From the NCBI GenBank assembly GCA_003250475.1, contig QKGI01000109.1:1-40387 (forward strand): a stretch of DNA of 40,387 nucleotides, read 5' to 3'. Position 1 is the stretch's first letter. Every line of letters starts with the position of its first letter. The translations under genes and the position numbers were made by a program. Below, piece by piece: positions 32,614 through 40,387 of this stretch. This DNA comes from Bacteroidota bacterium. Its GTDB lineage: Bacteria; Bacteroidota; Bacteroidia; Bacteroidales; VadinHA17. Under the pieces are notes generated by a model that worked only from the letters and a program-made list of their open reading frames with translations, had not been told where the DNA came from and searched no databases.

Positions 32614-35112
32614 ATGTCAGATCAAACAAAAATCATTAAGGTAAATATCGAGGAGGAGATGAAGTCGGCCTATATCGATTATTCGATGTCGGTCATTGTG
32701 TCCAGGGCATTACCTGATGTAAGGGACGGGCTGAAGCCTGTTCACAGAAGAGTTCTCTTCGGTATGTCTGAGCTTGGTGTGCTCTCAAACAGATCCTATA
32801 AGAAGTCGGCCAGAATAGTAGGGGAGGTGCTTGGTAAATATCATCCTCACGGTGATTCATCAGTATATGATGCAATGGTTCGAATGGCCCAGGAGTGGTC
32901 GCTTCGCTACCCGCTTGTCGACGGCCAGGGTAACTTCGGCTCGATAGACGGTGACAGTCCTGCTGCCATGCGTTACACCGAAGCAAAGCTGAAACGTATT
33001 GCTGAGGAGACTCTTTCCGATATCGAAAAGGAGACTGTTGATTTTCAACCCAATTTTGATGACACCCTTCAGGAGCCGACAGTGCTCCCGACCCGCATTC
33101 CTAACCTGCTTGTGAACGGTGCATCGGGTATCGCCGTGGGTATGGCTACCAACATGCCCCCGCACAGCCTGACGGAATCAATAAATGCCATAATAGCATA
33201 TATAGACAACCCCGAGATAACCGTTGATGAGCTTATGCAGCATATCAAGGGTCCTGACTTCCCTACAGGAGGCATTATTTATGGAGAGCAGGGGATAAGG
33301 GAGGCCTATGAGACCGGCAGGGGCCGTATTGTCGTAAGGGCAAGAACCGAGGTGGAACTGACGCATTCCGGGAGGGAGTGCATCGTCGTCACCGAGATCC
33401 CTTACATGGTTAACAAGGCGGAGATGATCAAAAGGATAGCCGACCTGATTAATGAAAAGAAGCTGGAAGGCATCTCCTATATCAACGATGAATCCGACAG
33501 GAATGGGATGAGGATAGTGATCATCCTTAAGAAAGAGATGCCCGCCAATATAGTGCTTAACCATCTCTATAAACACTCTCAGCTTCAGACCTCATTCAAT
33601 GTCAACAATATAGCGCTTGTCAGGGGGCGCCCCAGGATCCTTTCCCTGAAAGAGATCATTGACAATTTTGTGAGTCACAGACATGACATCATAATTAGAA
33701 GGGCAAAATTTGACCTGGAGCAGGCGGAGAAGAGGGCTCACATACTTGAAGGACTGATCATTGCAAGTGACAATATAGATGAGGTTATTGCCATAATCCG
33801 GTCGTCACAGAACGCCGACATTGCCAGGGAACGCCTCATGGAACGGTTCAGCCTGTCAGACCTGCAGTCGAGGGCTATCGTGGAGATGCGCCTGAGGCAG
33901 CTGACGGGCCTCGAGCAGGATAAACTGAGGGCAGAGTATGAAGAGGTGCGGAAACTGATTGAATATCTGAAACAGGTGCTCTCCGACGAGTCGCTGCAGA
34001 TGCAGATAATCAAGGATGAGCTCATCGAGGTAAGGGATAAGTTCGGTGATAAGCGCCGTACGGAGATTATACCGGCAGCAGGTGAGTTCAACCCGGAAGA
34101 CTTCTATGCAGACGACGAGATGGTTATTACCATCTCACACATGGGATACATCAAGCGTACCCCGCTGACAGAATTCCGCCGCCAGAACAGGGGAGGGACA
34201 GGAGCGAGGGGAGGCTCAACACGTGATGAGGACTTCATTGAGCATCTTTATGTTGCAACAATGCATAACACCATGCTCTTCTTTACCCGTAACGGTAAAT
34301 GCTACTGGCAGAAGGTGTACGACCTGCCGGAAGGTACCCGGACAAGCAAGGGGAGAGCAATACAGAACCTGATAAACATTGAACCCGACGACAGTGTCAG
34401 GGCGTTCATAAACGTCAGAACACTTGACGATGAAGAGTATATAAATAATAATTTCATAGTCCTGTGTACCCGTAAAGGGGTTATTAAGAAGACCTCCCTG
34501 GAGGCCTACTCACGTCCCCGTGCCAACGGTGTGAATGCCATAACCGTCAGGGAAGGAGACGAATTGCTCGAGGCAAGGATGACGAACGGCCGTCATGAAA
34601 TAATGCTGGCAGTGAAATCCGGACGAGCCGTCAGGTTTAATGAGGCAACAGTCAGACCTATGGGACGTACTGCATCGGGCGTACGCGGGATATACCTCGC
34701 AGGCAGTGATGATGTCGTTATAGGTATGATCACCGTGGAGAATGAATCATCAGACGTACTCGTCGTCTCTGAGAATGGTTACGGAAAAAGGTCTGCAATA
34801 GCAGATTACCGTATCACCAACAGGGGAGGGAAAGGAGTGAAGACGATAAGCATTACCGAGAAGACAGGCAAACTGATCGCCCTCAAAGGTGTCAGCGACC
34901 AGTATGATCTCATGATAATTACTCAGGCCGGGAACATCCTGAGGATACCTGTAAGCAGTCTCAGGGTGATGGGAAGAGCCACCCAGGGGGTCAGGCTTAT
35001 AAATATCAGGGAAAATGACTCTATCGCCTCAGTGGCCTATGTAGAAGTAAATGAGGAAGATAGCCCTGATGAAACAGAGAGCCCCGAACTCACCGGGGAG
35101 AGTGAAGAGTAA
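32614..35112 (+). CDS. gyrA: DNA gyrase subunit A
   Basis: This is the breakage-reunion subunit of gyrase, which puts negative supercoils into DNA with GyrB. The 832-residue protein has the catalytic Tyr at Y121 ([10 protein letters not shown]). The quinolone region [12 protein letters not shown] carries Ser82 and Asp86, matching E. coli S83 and D87, so the usual resistance changes are absent. The GyrA-box-like [10 protein letters not shown] (about residue 527) starts the C-terminal pinwheel, and the tail is acidic. The GyrA box marks gyrase rather than topoisomerase IV. Confidence 0.97.
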   Translation: MSDQTKIIKVNIEEEMKSAYIDYSMSVIVSRALPDVRDGLKPVHRRVLFGMSELGVLSNRSYKKSARIVGEVLGKYHPHGDSSVYDAMVRMAQEWSLRYPLVDGQGNFGSIDGDSPAAMRYTEAKLKRIAEETLSDIEKETVDFQPNFDDTLQEPTVLPTRIPNLLVNGASGIAVGMATNMPPHSLTESINAIIAYIDNPEITVDELMQHIKGPDFPTGGIIYGEQGIREAYETGRGRIVVRARTEVELTHSGRECIVVTEIPYMVNKAEMIKRIADLINEKKLEGISYINDESDRNGMRIVIILKKEMPANIVLNHLYKHSQLQTSFNVNNIALVRGRPRILSLKEIIDNFVSHRHDIIIRRAKFDLEQAEKRAHILEGLIIASDNIDEVIAIIRSSQNADIARERLMERFSLSDLQSRAIVEMRLRQLTGLEQDKLRAEYEEVRKLIEYLKQVLSDESLQMQIIKDELIEVRDKFGDKRRTEIIPAAGEFNPEDFYADDEMVITISHMGYIKRTPLTEFRRQNRGGTGARGGSTRDEDFIEHLYVATMHNTMLFFTRNGKCYWQKVYDLPEGTRTSKGRAIQNLINIEPDDSVRAFINVRTLDDEEYINNNFIVLCTRKGVIKKTSLEAYSRPRANGVNAITVREGDELLEARMTNGRHEIMLAVKSGRAVRFNEATVRPMGRTASGVRGIYLAGSDDVVIGMITVENESSDVLVVSENGYGKRSAIADYRITNRGGKGVKTISITEKTGKLIALKGVSDQYDLMIITQAGNILRIPVSSLRVMGRATQGVRLINIRENDSIASVAYVEVNEEDSPDETESPELTGESEE

Positions 35113-35124
35113 TTTGGCAAATTA

Positions 35125-35156
35125 TTTGAAGAATATATTCTAAAGTTATATTTTTG
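35125..35156 (+). promoter_or_regulatory. Promoter of the TPR protein gene
   Basis: TTTG (35125-35128) is followed after 20 bp by TATTTTTG (35149-35156). Both boxes and the spacing are ideal. The transcript would begin about 25 bp before the ATG at 35187, which settles the start. Confidence 0.75.
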
Positions 35157-35186
35157 GAACAACATTTAAAAGCAAATTATCTAGAC

Positions 35187-36338
35187 ATGAAGAAGATCAC
35201 ATTCTTATTACTGGCAGTTGTTATCTCTGCTGCAGCGATGGCTCAGAAGGGGAAAATTACTGCTGCAGAAACATTCATCAGGGAAGGTGCATTTGATAAA
35301 GCAAAGGAAGCTATTGAAACAGCAATAACAAATCCTAAATCGATGGGCCTTGCCAAGACTTATTATGTAAAAGGAAAACTGTGCCAGGCCGCTTTCGATT
35401 CAAGTGACCCGAAATTCGTGGAACTCTATCCTGATATTCTGATGGAGGCTTATAAGAATTTTGAGAAAGCCATTGAGATGGATCCCAAAATCAAAAACAC
35501 AATCATCAGGGACAACGCCTACGCTATGCTCGGCAATTCATTTCTCAATGATGCAATAAACAAGTTCACCAATAAAGATTTCAAAGGTGCGATGGAATCA
35601 TTTGAGAGGAATGTATCCGTCTCAGCCAGTGATATGTATGTCGGCATGGTTGATACCCTTGTGATCTTCAACGCTGGATTGGCTGCATATAATGCAGAAC
35701 TGTACAAGGAGGCAATCGATTACTTCCGCACATGTACCCAATCGGGCACTGAAGACACGAAGCCTTATATCTTCATGAGCGACAGCTATCTCAAGATGAA
35801 GGATACGGTTAATGCCGAGGCCGTTCTCATGGAAGGCTACAAGGCTTACCCTGATACCCTCGATATCATACTCCAGGCCACACAGTTCTATCTTGATGCC
35901 AATAATTCACCCAAAGCCTTTGAATTTGTCCATAAGGCAATGGAAATGGATCCGACAAACCATATCCTCGACCTTGTCGAAGGAAGCCTTTATATGAAGC
36001 TGGAAGATTATCCAAAGGCGATAGAGAGCCTCCAGGCATCACTTAAAAAGAACCCGACACAGTTCGAAAGCAATTACAATATCGGTCTCTGCTATGTTTC
36101 GATTGCAAACAACATGCTTAACGAAGCAAATATGATTGCAGATAACCGTGAATACGAAATTGCCAAGGACAAGGCCTTCGTAGAGATGGAAAAGGCAATA
36201 CCGTATTTCCTGGACGCCGAAAAGGCCAACCCGACATCGGTAGCTACGCTTGAATTCTTGCGTGAGATCTATCTCAAGCTGAAGAAAATGCCTGAATTTG
36301 AGGCTTACAAAGCCAAGATCGATAGCCTCGAGCAATAG
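35187..36338 (+). CDS. Periplasmic TPR-repeat protein
   Basis: From ATG 35187 the 383-residue protein has a signal peptide (MKKITFLLL to AMAQ, about 1-20) and then TPR helices. Canonical-looking repeats include EAYKNFEKAIEMDPK (about 81-95), YKEAIDYFRTC (about 170) and YPKAIESLQASLKKNPTQFESNYNIGLCY (about 270-298). TPR proteins mediate protein contacts. No enzymatic domain is seen. It follows gyrA but has its own promoter and its own terminator, so it is a single unit. An upstream frame to 35154 would start inside the -7 box. Confidence 0.85.
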   Translation: MKKITFLLLAVVISAAAMAQKGKITAAETFIREGAFDKAKEAIETAITNPKSMGLAKTYYVKGKLCQAAFDSSDPKFVELYPDILMEAYKNFEKAIEMDPKIKNTIIRDNAYAMLGNSFLNDAINKFTNKDFKGAMESFERNVSVSASDMYVGMVDTLVIFNAGLAAYNAELYKEAIDYFRTCTQSGTEDTKPYIFMSDSYLKMKDTVNAEAVLMEGYKAYPDTLDIILQATQFYLDANNSPKAFEFVHKAMEMDPTNHILDLVEGSLYMKLEDYPKAIESLQASLKKNPTQFESNYNIGLCYVSIANNMLNEANMIADNREYEIAKDKAFVEMEKAIPYFLDAEKANPTSVATLEFLREIYLKLKKMPEFEAYKAKIDSLEQ

Positions 36339-36360
36339 AGAACGTATTAATTTACATTAT

Positions 36361-36394
36361 AAAGAAGGCACCAGTGACGGTGCCTTCTTTTTTT
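36361..36394 (+). terminator. Terminator of the TPR gene
   Basis: Twelve perfect pairs (AAAGAAGGCACC with GGTGCCTTCTTT) enclose a 6-nt loop and are followed by more T. It lies 22 bp after the stop. Confidence 0.93.
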
Positions 36395-36661
36395 ACCTGC
36401 ATGCAAGCCAGAAATGGGGAAGGGGATGACTTTTACTGCAGGTAATGAGGTCTGGTATATCCTTATTATATTCTACTTAACATAATATTAATTATAGGCA
36501 TTAATATACATCCTGGTCTTTATTGAGAAATCATAGGAATTTACCGGCATCACGCAGAAAGGCACCCTAATATGTTTGTCAGCCGGGTAAGCTAAAGCAG
36601 AACATATTATAACAGCTTTGCTCATTTCATTTTCCGCGGGAATTTTTTGTAATTTCATCAG
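36395..36661. other. AT-rich intergenic region
   Basis: I see no gene here. A perfect -7 box TATGTTTG lies at 36571-36578, 200 bp from the next start codon, and a weak stem with a T-run (TTCC-GCG-GGAA then T6) lies near 36635-36650. These could mark a short RNA, but the evidence is thin. Confidence 0.4.
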
Positions 36662-36697
36662 CTGGTAATGTTTTTCTTTCCGGTAAAAACATTCCAG
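36662..36697. repeat. Inverted repeat upstream of the DUF2461 gene
   Basis: AATGTTTTT (36667-36675) pairs with AAAAACATT (36685-36693). CTGG/CCAG extends the stem outside a single bulged T, giving 13 pairs around a 9-nt loop. It lies 82 bp before the next ATG. It may be an operator or a leader hairpin. Confidence 0.6.
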
Positions 36698-36778
36698 GTG
36701 CCTGGTTGTTCAAATTGATATGATATTTGTTCTCCAGAGCTCATTAAAAAGCAGTATTAATCACTAATACAATGTCAC

Positions 36779-37438
36779 ATGCCCCGGATTAACAGTTCTA
36801 CGTTAAAATTTCTCTCTGATCTCAGCCATAATAATGACAAGACATGGTTTGATGAGAATCGCCGGTATTATACAGAAGCCCGCGACAATTACCTTCAATT
36901 TGTCCAGGCCGTGATAAATGAGATTGTCAGGTTCGAGCCTGAATTCATGGGACTTGAAGCAAGGCACTGTGTCTTCAGGATCAACCGGGATATCAGGTTT
37001 TCGACAGACAAATCCGTTTACAAGACTAACTTCGGGGCTTTCATGGTCCGTGGTGGCAAGAAGAACGGTGATAAATACCCGGGATACTACCTCCATATCG
37101 AGCCCGGAAGCTCATTTGTGGCCGGCGGAGCATACATCCCGCCGTCGCCGTGGCTGAGTGCCATACGCGATAATATTGCGTACAGCGGCGACAAACTTGT
37201 GGAGATAATCACAGGCAGGGAATACAGCAACTATTTCAGCGGACTGGAAGGTGAAAAGCTTAAGCTGCCGCCCAGGGGCTACTCAAAAGATCATCCTCAT
37301 ATAGAGCTCATTAAGATGAAGAGCTTCCTGGCTGAGAGAAGTTTCTCTGACGATGAGGTTACCGATCCTGCCTTTTTCAGTGTTGTCACCGGTGCATTCC
37401 GCGCCATGAAGCCATTGAATGATTTTCTGAAGGTGTGA
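36779..37438 (+). CDS. DUF2461 family protein
   Basis: The 219-residue soluble protein matches the DUF2461 (TIGR02453) family. Signs are LKFLSDLSHNNDKTWFDENR near the N-terminus, then VFRINRDIRFSTDKSVYKTNFGAF (about 66-89) and the GYYLHIEPGSSFVAGGAYIPP stretch (about 102-122). The biochemical role of the family is unknown. The gene stands alone and ends at the edge of a repeat block. Confidence 0.9.
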   Translation: MPRINSSTLKFLSDLSHNNDKTWFDENRRYYTEARDNYLQFVQAVINEIVRFEPEFMGLEARHCVFRINRDIRFSTDKSVYKTNFGAFMVRGGKKNGDKYPGYYLHIEPGSSFVAGGAYIPPSPWLSAIRDNIAYSGDKLVEIITGREYSNYFSGLEGEKLKLPPRGYSKDHPHIELIKMKSFLAERSFSDDEVTDPAFFSVVTGAFRAMKPLNDFLKV

Positions 37439-37440
37439 AG

Positions 37441-37555
37441 TCTGTCAAGTGGTCTTGCAGTCGTGCAGTCATGCAGTCTGTCGCTGCGCTCCGTCTGAAG
37501 GTCTGAGGTCTTTCGTGCAGTCATGCAGTCTGTCGCTGCGCTCCGTCTGAAGGTC
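37441..37555. repeat. Repeat block with a 42-bp perfect direct repeat
   Basis: A 42-bp sequence is present twice without a mismatch (37462-37503 and 37514-37555, period 52). Each copy has GCAGTC words, then GTCTGTCGCTGCGCT, then CCGTCTGAAGGTC. The middle word is also found at 29738. The block lies between convergent genes. Confidence 0.9.
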
Positions 37556-37575
37556 CGGGTGGGGTAACTCTGAAC

Positions 37576-37761
37576 TCACGACAGATCCTGCTCTTTCCTG
37601 ATCTCTGTCTTCCTGGTTTTCCGGGTATACTTCTTCCTGTTCCTGTAGACTTTGGTGCCCGTGATCTTGTCGAGACCGGCTTCCTGAGCCGCTTTGCGTA
37701 CTGCCGTCCTGTAAGCCCTCCGCTTGTCTTTCTCACTGAGTTGTACCTTTCTTATCTTCAT
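37576..37761 (-). CDS. Small, very basic hypothetical protein
   Basis: I do not recognise this 61-residue protein. About 40 percent of it is Lys or Arg, with a run KVYRNRKKYTRKTRK (about 37-51) and no Cys or hydrophobic segment. It has a perfect -7 box (TAAATTTG) 20 bp upstream, which supports it as a real gene. It may bind RNA, ribosomes or DNA. That guess rests only on charge. It ends beside a repeat block. Confidence 0.55.
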   Translation of the reverse strand: MKIRKVQLSEKDKRRAYRTAVRKAAQEAGLDKITGTKVYRNRKKYTRKTRKTEIRKEQDLS

Positions 37762-37780
37762 GGCCAGGGTATATCCGGCA

Positions 37781-37788
37781 CAAATTTA
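37781..37788 (-). promoter_or_regulatory. -7 box of the small basic protein gene
   Basis: TAAATTTG on the minus strand is a perfect match and lies 20 bp before the ATG. No -33 TTG is evident. Confidence 0.5.
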
Positions 37789-37859
37789 ACTCTATTACAT
37801 GAAATGTCTGATATCAGATTATCCTAAAGTCCCGGGTCCAAAACTCCAATCAATTCCAT

Positions 37860-37940
37860 TAGACCTTCAGACCTCAGACCTCAGACCTCAGACCTTCAGA
37901 CCTCAGACCTTCAGACTTCAGACCTTCAGACTTCAGACCC
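37860..37940. repeat. Tandem heptamer/octamer repeat block
   Basis: ACCTTCAG (8 bp) and ACCTCAG (7 bp) units alternate for about ten copies. The block lies in the divergent gap between the small basic gene and the thioredoxin-fold-like gene. It is the cleanest array of the family in the window. Confidence 0.92.
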
Positions 37941-38008
37941 TTCTATGGAGTATCACCGGTTTCAGCTAAATCACAGGTTCAACCCTGTTTTACACATTTT
38001 TCGTAATC

Positions 38009-38040
38009 TTGTGCATGAATATTAAAAAATTGTATCTTTC
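38009..38040 (+). promoter_or_regulatory. Promoter of the gene at 38065
   Basis: TTG (38009-38011) is followed after 21 bp by TATCTTTC (38033-38040), one mismatch from the -7 consensus, 24 bp before the ATG. Confidence 0.6.
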
Positions 38041-38064
38041 GGTAAATTAAAGAATTCGCAAATC

Positions 38065-38598
38065 ATGAAAAAACTGTTATTCACCCTTATTCTGGCAGCC
38101 TTTATTCTGCCATACGCAGCTGCTCAAGCCAGCCTGGAAGTCGGTAAGAAAGCACCTGAATGGACCTTCACTGATGCAGAGAAGAAGCCATTTACCATGA
38201 ACTCCTGGCCGGGCAAGGTACTGCAGATAAATTATGTTGATCCGGATGAGTCAGACCTTAATGATGCATTCAATGACGCCGTTAACAAGGCGACGGATGT
38301 GGACAAGACCATTGACAGGGAGTACTTTAAAGGTTTCGGGATAGTCGATTGCAAATCAACATGGAAGCCGGACGGGCTGGTAAGGTTGATTGCAGGCAAG
38401 AAAGCGAAGAAATATGACACGACTATTCTCTTCGATTACACCGGAACGCTGCAGAATGAGTGGGGAATGCCAAAGGATAGCTATACGGTGGTCATCGTAG
38501 ATAAGAACCGGATAGTCAGGGGTATATATAAAGGTAAGATAGCCGACTCTGAGATTCCGGAAATAATTGATCTGATAGTCCAGCTGACAAAAGAATAA
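38065..38598 (+). CDS. Secreted thioredoxin-fold-like (YtfJ-like) protein
   Basis: A 177-residue protein with a signal peptide (about 1-21, ending AAAQA), then VGKKAPEWTFTDAEKKPFTMNSWPGKVLQINYVDPDES. This is the opening of TlpA/AhpC-like folds and closest in feel to the YtfJ family. No CXXC is present; the only Cys is in DCKSTW (about 98), so a disulfide-exchange role is doubtful. The DGL and VVIVDKNRIVRGIYKGKI segments fit the late strands of the fold. It has its own promoter and a strong terminator, so it is a single unit. Confidence 0.65.
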   Translation: MKKLLFTLILAAFILPYAAAQASLEVGKKAPEWTFTDAEKKPFTMNSWPGKVLQINYVDPDESDLNDAFNDAVNKATDVDKTIDREYFKGFGIVDCKSTWKPDGLVRLIAGKKAKKYDTTILFDYTGTLQNEWGMPKDSYTVVIVDKNRIVRGIYKGKIADSEIPEIIDLIVQLTKE

Positions 38599-38602
38599 AA
38601 AC

Positions 38603-38628
38603 AAAAACCGGCGAAAGCCGGTTTTTTT
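38603..38628 (+). terminator. Terminator of the YtfJ-like gene
   Basis: AAAAACCGGC and GCCGGTTTTT enclose a GAAA tetraloop and are followed by more T. It is a perfect intrinsic terminator. Confidence 0.95.
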
Positions 38629-38698
38629 GTTTGCAGACATATGATTTGTGAAATCCTCAGCAGCAGATTATACGGCTGTGCATCTCATAAAATAGTAG

Positions 38699-39175
38699 TC
38701 AGTTAAGTTTGAATCTGATCCTGAGGATTCCTTCATTGAAATCGGCGGATGTTATAGAGAATGAACCTATTTCCGAGGTGTTTGAGACATGCTGTCCGAT
38801 ACACGGGCATACATCAAAATTGCCTATCCTGATTATCCGGATATTTTCCCCGGCGTCAACCGGAAGCTTGCCGGTGAAGTAGTTTTTATCCGCCTCCCTC
38901 CTGCTGACCATCTCCTCTCCCACCGGTATGCTGAGTTTAATTATCTCATTTACAGTCTTTTCAACTGCAGTGACCTCTTTGTCTGACAATCCCTTTTTAA
39001 TACGGTAATCGCATTTGCTCTTTCTGCTTTCAATATGACTGTTGAACGACCGTCCGCAGTGATACATTTTGTCCATCACCGAATTAAGGATATGTTCAGC
39101 GGTGTGCATGGCGGGATTATATTCCTTTCCTGGCATAAACAGGTTGTTTACTGGAAAAACGTTAAAAGGGCACAT
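38699..39175 (-). CDS. AlaX-type alanyl-tRNA editing domain protein
   Basis: The protein is related to the second additional (SAD) editing domain of alanyl/threonyl-tRNA synthetases, which hydrolyses mischarged tRNA. The zinc motifs are present: HTAEH (24-28) and, near residue 122, CPCIGQHV, which supplies Cys and His. The length of 158 residues fits short AlaX proteins. The start may instead be ATG 39136 (MPGKEYNPAMHTAEH), which leaves the domain intact. The tRNA and amino acid targeted are unknown; Ser or Gly on tRNA-Ala is usual for the family. Confidence 0.85.
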   Translation of the reverse strand: MCPFNVFPVNNLFMPGKEYNPAMHTAEHILNSVMDKMYHCGRSFNSHIESRKSKCDYRIKKGLSDKEVTAVEKTVNEIIKLSIPVGEEMVSRREADKNYFTGKLPVDAGENIRIIRIGNFDVCPCIGQHVSNTSEIGSFSITSADFNEGILRIRFKLN

Positions 39176-39296
39176 TTAATTGTATGAACGGGAAGAGATA
39201 TGCGAACCACATGACCGGGAATCATGGCGCTGTCACCCGGGGTGTTGTACCGGCCCAATGACCTGTCAGTCAATGCTAATACATTGATATTTAATT

Positions 39297-40121
39297 CTAT
39301 ATCTCAGTGGCGTCTTCAATGTCACGCCCGATGCTCTTCTTGAGCTGATTGAGATCCTGTTTCATTGAAGCAACGGTCCTGAGAAGCTGCTTCTCTGGCA
39401 GTACAGGCTCAGGAAGCTCATTGCTGATATAGTGCACAAACTTCCATATCTCCCTTACATCGTTTATGTGAACCTCATATGGTTCATACAACGGATTGAG
39501 TGAGTACAGCACCAGCCGGCCGCTCTTTTCAATGTTATTCTCCACTACCTTGAAGACTATGCCGTCGCCGGAGGTGAGAATTACATATGCCTGCCCGCTT
39601 TTTATATCATGCCAGTCCTGCAGAAACTCACCTGTCACCCATGACCTGTCAGGTATGGGCAGCATGGAGTCACCCCTGAGCTGGAAAGTACGGTACTTGC
39701 GGTCATGTGAAAGGAAAGGCAGGTTAAACAGGGGAAGGTCACCAATGAATTCGGGATCGGCATAGCCGGTTGTATAACCAGCCTTGGCCTTCTCGCTGAC
39801 AAGCTCGATGTTCTCGATGTTGTCAGGGGCAACGGTAGTGGCAAGCACCCTGAGGTTACTGCCCTTTATATAGGCATCATATCCCCTTTCAAGCTCTCCC
39901 AGCTGGCTCTCCGACAGGCGGGTGAGATCAATCTTGAGCATGGTGTCAAGAGAGATGTTATAATACCCGGAGAACGCCACAAGAGCCTCAATGCCCGGCT
40001 GTGCCACGCCGTTCTCATAGCCGCTGAGTGTAGGTCTCTTCATCTGAAGTGCCGATGCTACATCGTCCTGGGTGCGTCCACGGCGCTTTCTTAAAAATTT
40101 TATGTTCGAAGCGAAGTACAT
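39297..40121 (-). CDS. XRE-type repressor with LexA/CI-like S24 domain
   Basis: The 274-residue regulator has an N-terminal helix-turn-helix (TQDDVASALQMKRPTLSGYENG, about 17-38) and a C-terminal peptidase S24 domain. The catalytic Ser and Lys are S152 (RGDSMLP) and K191 (VFKVV). The likely self-cleavage site is A114-G115. A coiled C-terminal tail (about 245-270) is extra. Such proteins cut themselves when RecA filaments or other stress signals form. Two matching palindromes overlap or flank its own promoter, so self-repression is likely. No SOS gene or phage lies beside it here. Confidence 0.9.
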   Translation of the reverse strand: MYFASNIKFLRKRRGRTQDDVASALQMKRPTLSGYENGVAQPGIEALVAFSGYYNISLDTMLKIDLTRLSESQLGELERGYDAYIKGSNLRVLATTVAPDNIENIELVSEKAKAGYTTGYADPEFIGDLPLFNLPFLSHDRKYRTFQLRGDSMLPIPDRSWVTGEFLQDWHDIKSGQAYVILTSGDGIVFKVVENNIEKSGRLVLYSLNPLYEPYEVHINDVREIWKFVHYISNELPEPVLPEKQLLRTVASMKQDLNQLKKSIGRDIEDATEI

Positions 40122-40132
40122 ATTATAAAAAT

Positions 40133-40149
40133 TGATTATATTGTAATCA
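40133..40149. promoter_or_regulatory. Operator-like palindrome 1 of the S24 repressor
   Basis: TGATTA-N5-TAATCA lies 12 bp upstream of the repressor ATG, between promoter and gene. It shares arms and spacer length with the site at 40154. Confidence 0.7.
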
Positions 40150-40153
40150 TAAG

Positions 40154-40174
40154 TTTGATTAATTTCTAATCAAA
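40154..40174. promoter_or_regulatory. Operator-like palindrome 2 of the S24 repressor
   Basis: TTTGATTA-N5-TAATCAAA has perfect 8-bp arms. Its centre is 23 bp from that of the first site, about two helical turns, which allows binding on one DNA face. It overlaps the -7 box. Confidence 0.75.
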
Positions 40175-40201
40175 TATAGATTAAGTTTTTGAAATAACAA
40201 A
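40171..40201 (-). promoter_or_regulatory. Promoter of the S24 repressor
   Basis: On the minus strand TTTG (40198-40201) is followed after 19 bp by TATATTTG (40171-40178). Both boxes are perfect. The -7 box shares four bases with palindrome 2, so a bound repressor would block it. Confidence 0.8.
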
Positions 40202-40217
40202 TAAAAAGTGTAAAAAA

Positions 40218-40365
40218 AGTCTGAAGGTCACAAGACTGCACGACTGCAAGACCGCAAGACTGCAAGACCGCAAGACTGCACGACTGCAAGACCGCAAGAC
40301 CGCAAGACAGACCTTCAGACCCAAGACCTTCAGACTCAAGACCTTCAGACCCTCAGACCTCTAGC
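40218..40365. repeat. Long octamer tandem repeat block
   Basis: About ten 8-bp units of the type CAAGACYG, with CACGACTG variants, are followed by ACCTTCAGAC units. It is the longest repeat of this family in the window and lies just upstream of the repressor promoter. The remaining 22 bases to the window end hold nothing that I can name. Confidence 0.9.
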
Positions 40366-40387
40366 CATGGACTCACGCAGCATACTT

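Noticed and set aside
32857-32874. Quinolone-resistance change in GyrA
   Set aside because: The Ser and Asp at the two main resistance positions are present; only the neighbouring Ala-to-Ser difference is seen, which is common natural variation.
35154-35186. Longer N-terminus for the TPR protein
   Set aside because: It would begin inside the -7 box of an ideal promoter, whereas ATG 35187 opens a clean signal peptide.
40218-40365. Possible CRISPR array
   Set aside because: The units are 8 bp tandem copies without unique spacers, and no cas gene lies nearby.

Overview
The window looks like chromosomal core genome of a member of the Bacteroidota, probably order Bacteroidales. The reasons are the many perfect TAnnTTTG promoter elements (the Bacteroidota -7 box), a DAHP synthase/chorismate mutase fusion inside a compact pheA-aminotransferase-tyrA operon, the rpmB-rpmG-DUF4295-ftsY-rimO order, and clpC diverging from gyrA. 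No transposase, integrase, phage gene or CRISPR array is visible. The genus cannot be told from the sequence.

Layout. 1-1665: an octamer-repeat block, then three minus-strand genes (VTT/DedA-like membrane protein, an unknown protein, a CYTH phosphatase-like protein). 2065-7634: an aromatic amino acid operon (pheA, aminotransferase, tyrA, DAHP synthase-chorismate mutase, aroA) preceded by a Phe/Tyr-rich leader peptide and an intrinsic terminator, a textbook-style attenuator. 7657-10779: a minus-strand operon of a secreted NEW3-domain membrane protein and an ABC-2 exporter. 11174-15091: a FemAB-like transferase, mnmE and a two-domain DUF1080 lipoprotein. 15187-20846: a candidate lipid-transport set (LolA-like protein, MMPL/RND permease, outer-membrane barrel) with an upstream membrane-bound AraC regulator. 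20892-22975: sucD, fabG, a candidate structured small RNA, tRNA-Thr(CGU) and tRNA-Gly(CCC). 23020-26663: M48 protease/LemA pair, HD hydrolase, cinA. 26706-29735: ribosomal proteins L28 and L33, DUF4295, ftsY, rimO. 29824-36338: clpC and gyrA, divergent around palindromes, then a TPR protein. 36779-40201: DUF2461, a tiny basic protein, a thioredoxin-fold-like secreted protein, an AlaX-type editing protein, and a LexA/CI-like repressor whose promoter overlaps one of two matching palindromes.

How the parts work together. The aromatic operon holds the first step of the shikimate route (DAHP synthase), a late one (EPSP synthase) and the steps from chorismate to Phe and Tyr. Its leader peptide has eight consecutive Tyr/Phe codons, so supply of both end products would set read-through. 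The repressor at the right end appears to control itself.

The most distinctive features not explained by genes are the leader/attenuator at 2087-2243, a short RNA at 22621-22705 whose 5' and 3' ends pair, paired operators at 40133-40174, palindromes between clpC and gyrA, and a family of 7-8 bp tandem repeats that recurs in five intergenic places.
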